NCBI RefSeq assembly: GCF_014356525.2
Contig: NC_052510.1
Coordinates: forward strand, 12,740,660-12,804,659
DNA from: Nilaparvata lugens
Taxonomy: Eukaryota > Arthropoda > Insecta > Hemiptera > Delphacidae
Direction: 5' to 3'
Length of the DNA stretch: 64,000 nt
This document shows positions 25,017-64,000 of the stretch, in pieces. Each line of letters begins with the position of its first letter. The stretch's first letter is position 1. A program made the position numbers and the translations under genes. The notes under the pieces are model-generated. The model saw nothing but the letters and a program-made list of their open reading frames with translations. It did not search any database and was not told the origin of the DNA.

Positions 25017-25135
25017 AGTATGAGTGCGTAGTGTTGCGTTAGTTACAGTGCGTGAACGCGGTCGCTAGGCTGTCTTCGCTTCTGTGCTGAATAATTGTGT
25101 CGTGCTTTATTGCGTGTGTGACGTTGATTGCTCGA
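25017..25135 (+). promoter_or_regulatory. Candidate promoter / 5' non-coding exon of the FRMPD4-like gene
   Basis: About 120 bases with roughly eleven CpGs in otherwise CpG-poor, AT-rich DNA, directly after the pyrimidine tract. A GAG|GTATTA sequence at 25133-25141 could be a splice donor. No TATA box is visible. This is inferred from composition and position only; transcript 5' ends would settle it. Confidence 0.3.
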
Positions 25136-26285
25136 GGTATTATATACGTGTTACAAATGCTTACTTCGAAGTTCATCGAATCTGTTTCGGAAACTGTACG
25201 ATTTTTATGATTACTACAACGTGTTTTACGTGTTAAATTGATATAACTACAAACTTTTCACGTACTCTTTCCAACCAAATCGTGTGGAAACATTCCTTTG
25301 TCTTCATTGTTATATGGTGTGACAATTCAGGTAGTGATGGAATGTTTGTGAAATGTGGTTTTTTGGGAAGAAATTTTAGAAGTTTGTTCCAAAATATACA
25401 GACTCCAACATTACTTCGGGATCCCTCAAATTCATGCAGAAGATTGTCCCCTGAAGTTCTTGTAAAAGACCTCTTATCCCTTTCAACTGAATATACAATC
25501 TTTGTAGAGTTAGCAAGTGTTTGGAACGAATGTCTTTCATCTGAATTCAATTTTTATGTGAGTTCAGGAGTTTTCAAAAAGTAATTGATGGTCTGTGTAA
25601 ATTGGTAAATGCTTTTCCAGAAATTATCACTTCACTCTAGTTTATCCATCCTTGTTCTCTATATTATCCTCTCTCTTTTCAAGTAGTCAGTTCTATGACA
25701 GGTTGATAATCCTGCGAAATTTATATAATCTGTCTTTGATATCCTATCCACAGATCAATCAAGGAAGTAATTAGGAAATAGGATAGGAAATAGATTTTTC
25801 TAGAAAGGTTTCAATAATGTTATGTGCATAAAAAGTTCAAAGTTGATTTAGAAAATTTGCATTATGTCTCTGGAATCAACTTGAATTTCAGAATAGTTTC
25901 TCTCTTGGGCATAGTGGCATACCCTACCATTGACACTTTCATATCACTTGTCTTTGTTCTGTGTATTAGCTGATCATGCTTCATTTCAGTCACGTGATTT
26001 ATTGATCCATGACCAGCTGACAAGTTATCTGAAAGAGAATAATAATTAAGACAATCATTAGCCAACAGTAAAAGGGCTTGGGTGTTATCTTCTATAATCA
26101 TACAAAAAACATCTATCATCAAGTTACTGTATAAGAATCTATAGATTTTATTACTGGATTATCGTAATTATTTCACAAAATACTTCCAGTGCTGTAGGAA
26201 TTCGTTAAAATTAAAGATTTCAACCAGAATCAAATCCCTCGTTTCACTGCTTTTGTTGCTCCACAACTGATCCTTTATCAACTTT
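25136..26285. other. Non-coding stretch upstream of exon 1
   Basis: Overlapping ORFs of about 100 codons on both strands near 25233-25584 have no domain and mirror each other. Nothing else stands out. It may be the first intron if 25017-25135 is a 5' exon. Confidence 0.4.
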
Positions 26286-26870
26286 TTTTCCATAGATTGA
26301 AGTTTAAAGTGAACTTTCCTGAGAAAAGCGATAGGGATTTCAAAGTTCCACACAAAACTTCATCATTTACAAATTTAAACGAATTGTGAAACAGACGTCA
26401 ACTAGTTACAACTATCCATCAACTTCTTTCCCAAGTATTGGAGTTCGAAGTTAACTTCCTGATTAAGTTTGTAGAGTGAATATTGATGTTCTGGAACTTT
26501 TTCATAATTGAAGAGACTTGACATGTTGTCAAAAAATCCGGTTTTGACAGGATTTTTTGACAGAATTTCAAGTCTCTTCAATTAACTTCCTGAGGAATGC
26601 TATAGGGATTTAAAATATCAAACTCAAAACTCCATTATTTTAAAATTTCAACGAATTGTTTAACAAACCTCAATAATTACAGCTATTTCTCAACTTGTTA
26701 ACCAAGGATTGAACTTTCAACTATTCTGTACTATTCCAGACATTTGTGATCCAAAAGTTTAATTTGAATACTTCATTATTGAAGAATTACAATCAATAAA
26801 CAATCGTGAACTAGTTACAACTAATGTTCCTAACTGTAAATAATGAACATTCGTTAACTATAGTTAGATG
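26286..26870 (+). repeat. Diverged tandem repeats with a foldback, just upstream of exon 1
   Basis: The order AACTTCCTGA, then ATAGGGATTT, AAACT(T/C)CAT, ACGAATTGT and TTACA(A/G)CTA recurs at about 26315-26420 and 26584-26690, with a partial third at 26780-26825. Between the first two units sits an inverted repeat (26506-26582). Confidence 0.6.
26506..26582. repeat. Foldback, 34-bp arms
   Basis: AATTGAAGAGACTTGACATG and the bases to 26539 pair with 26549-26582 with very few mismatches, leaving a 9-base loop. It is probably a small MITE. Confidence 0.85.
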
Positions 26871-26895
26871 AAAATCTGTGTAATGAGCATGCGCA

Positions 26896-62345
<35,450 letters not shown>

Positions 62346-63207
62346 GTGAGTAAAAAACTAAAATATCACCTATAATTCTACTCTGTCGATTTTAAAAATT
62401 GGTGTTTTTTCACGTTAGACATTCCAATCCATTGTACAATATCTTTAATGATGATATGGTATCATGGTGAAAGGAATATTGAGGTAATGCAATTATCATA
62501 TAATAATGTTATTTCTCATATATTAACAATAATCAGTTAATCAAAATTTGTGCTTTTAATAGATAGGCTTAGTCTGAAGATTTTTGTAAACAGAAAATTT
62601 TGGCAACAGAGAATATACCTGCTGGTGAAACTATGCAATATAAGGATGTTAGCTACTGTAGGCCTACTATGAAATTTTTATTTTTTAGTAAAAACCATCC
62701 AACTTCGGATTACATATTATTCAATTATTTTTGTTGATTACATTATTCATCTGAGATAACCGCGTATTAATGTTCAATCCATGAAATAAATTGATGAACT
62801 GTGAAGAACTCTCTTCTTTTTTCTATTCAGTCATGACGGAACATCAAGACTGATTAAATATGATGCTATTTTATTGAATTTATATATTTTTGAATAATGC
62901 TTTATCTAATAGGTGTTATTTCTTCTAGTCGTTGTATTATTTGTTATACTTCCCAATCATAACCTATTAGATTGGGAGCTGCATTTTTTAATTTCATTTA
63001 TTCACATACAAATCGTTATCAAAACTTAATATTCAAACACACACATAGGCTACAATAGTAAGTTATTGATAAAAATGTTGTGAGAAGCCTCCTTGGAAAT
63101 CGCATCAAGGCGTGACAACGCTAAACTGAATAAAATATAAAAAGACTAACCCAATATCACCATTACAACTACCGTACTCAGAAAAGGAAAAATAGATAAG
63201 AAATTCT

Positions 63208-63420
63208 TAGGCCCAGCTAGAAAATTGAAATCTCTTTGCCAGAATCTACAAGGAATTATATATTCAACACTGTATTTTCAATATAATGCATGGTTCATCC
63301 ACGATAATTTAAAAATCCTTAGGTCCAGCTAGGAAAATGAATTATTATTCTTCGCCAGAATCTGTTTGAAATTATATACCTAATTCATTATATTGTACTT
63401 TCAGTCTCGTGCATGGTTCA
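63208..63420 (+). repeat. Diverged direct duplication, about 115-bp unit
   Basis: CTTAGG(C/T)CCAGCTAG, GCCAGAATCT, AATTATAT and GCATGGTTCATCC occur in the same order in 63208-63302 and 63319-63423. Confidence 0.8.
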
Positions 63421-63653
63421 TCCTTGATAAAAAAATCTACGTGCTCTCGGATTGTCTGATAGATTGTAAAATGCATGTTGGGCTGAAATGCTTTCGACTG
63501 CCAAACCATGTTAACAAGTCGGTCGAACTCAGATGGGCTGTGTGGTGAGAGAGAGGTCAAGAAAGATTTCCCTGGAGGCTTCCACTCTACCTTCAAAGTT
63601 GCTACATTCCCAGAGCTCAGAGTTTCACTGTTATAGGAGCTGACTTGACATAA

Positions 63654-63677
63654 CCTCCCTCCCTCCCTCCCTCCCTT
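63654..63677 (+). repeat. (CCCT)n microsatellite
   Basis: About five CCCT units. Confidence 0.9.
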
Positions 63678-64000
63678 CTACACTCGATATCAGTGATTTG
63701 TTACATTTATAGCAATCTCATATATCTCTTGTCTGTCTGATTTATATTTTACTTCATTATTTTCCTCCAATTCTTTATGCTTCATTATTGATTTTGTTTA
63801 TCTTCAAGGTTCATTCATATGCTACCTGTTTCATTGATTTATTCCACTTACAGCGATCCCATATTTATTGTCAATCCGATTCATTTAAATCCATTTCATT
63901 TATCTATTGATTCAATGATACACAATAATTTATTAAAATGATTATGGGATGACCAACACGCACAACCCAAAACTGTTCCTATCCCGAATTTTTACTCATA

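Larger units (their letters stand above)
62346..64000 (+). other. Start of intron 8
   Basis: No acceptor followed by FERM-like coding sequence in phase 2 is found before the window ends. The acceptor-like CTTTCAG at 63398-63404 leads to a quick stop. It contains a direct duplication at 63208-63420 and a CCCT repeat. Confidence 0.75.

Noticed and set aside
23279..25017. ORFs of 120-265 codons in several frames
   Set aside because: They overlap in two or three frames at once and consist of Ser/Phe/Leu/His runs from TTC/CAT/CTC repeats. They are low-complexity artefacts, not genes.
25233..25584. About 100-codon ORFs on both strands upstream of exon 1
   Set aside because: They mirror each other, have no domain and have codon use like the surrounding non-coding DNA.
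63398..63480. Candidate FRMPD4 exon 9 after CTTTCAG at 63404
   Set aside because: In the required phase it meets a stop after about 18 codons and shows none of the expected FERM F2 residues. It also lies in a local duplication.

Overview
This window looks like nuclear DNA of an insect: it is AT-rich, crowded with microsatellites and short inverted-repeat elements, and carries a gene with small exons separated by introns of up to 19 kb. Several repeats resemble ones I associate with hemipterans, especially delphacid planthoppers. Examples are the TG-microsatellite element at 20.1-21.0 kb, the foldback at 53.4 kb and the repeat near 52.8 kb. The species assignment is recollection-based inference, not proof.

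Layout. (1) 1-8.1 kb: an LTR retrotransposon with nearly identical LTRs, a frame-broken Gag-like region and no recognisable pol, so probably a recently moved non-autonomous copy. (2) 8.1-25 kb: no convincing gene. It holds MITE-like hairpins, a 144-bp tandem triplication, a tRNA-related SINE with a perfect 12-bp target duplication, a retro-insert with a 13-bp duplication, a TIR-bounded TG-microsatellite element and about 2.5 kb of pyrimidine-rich sequence ending near 25.0 kb. (3) 25-62.3 kb: the only confident cellular gene, the 5' part of a WW-PDZ-FERM scaffold of the FRMPD4/Preso type on the + strand. Eight coding exons join in phase (432 codons plus 2 nt) and the gene runs past the right edge in the middle of the FERM domain.

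The introns hold most of the other structure. Intron 1 has a 69-bp-arm hairpin with a perfect CRE palindrome, a TATA box behind a GTCGCA minisatellite, a pogo/Tigger-like transposon end, and a tandem duplication in which one unit is split by a 48-bp mini-foldback with a 7-bp target duplication. Intron 2, which splits the WW domain, carries a palindrome with arms of about 1.2 kb. It is built from inverted ends of a mariner-like transposon and is followed by a second palindrome.

No operons, CRISPR arrays, rRNA or convincing tRNA genes are present. The most interesting signals are the nested palindrome, the mini-foldback with its own empty site next door, and the retroelement whose LTRs are young but whose Gag is broken.
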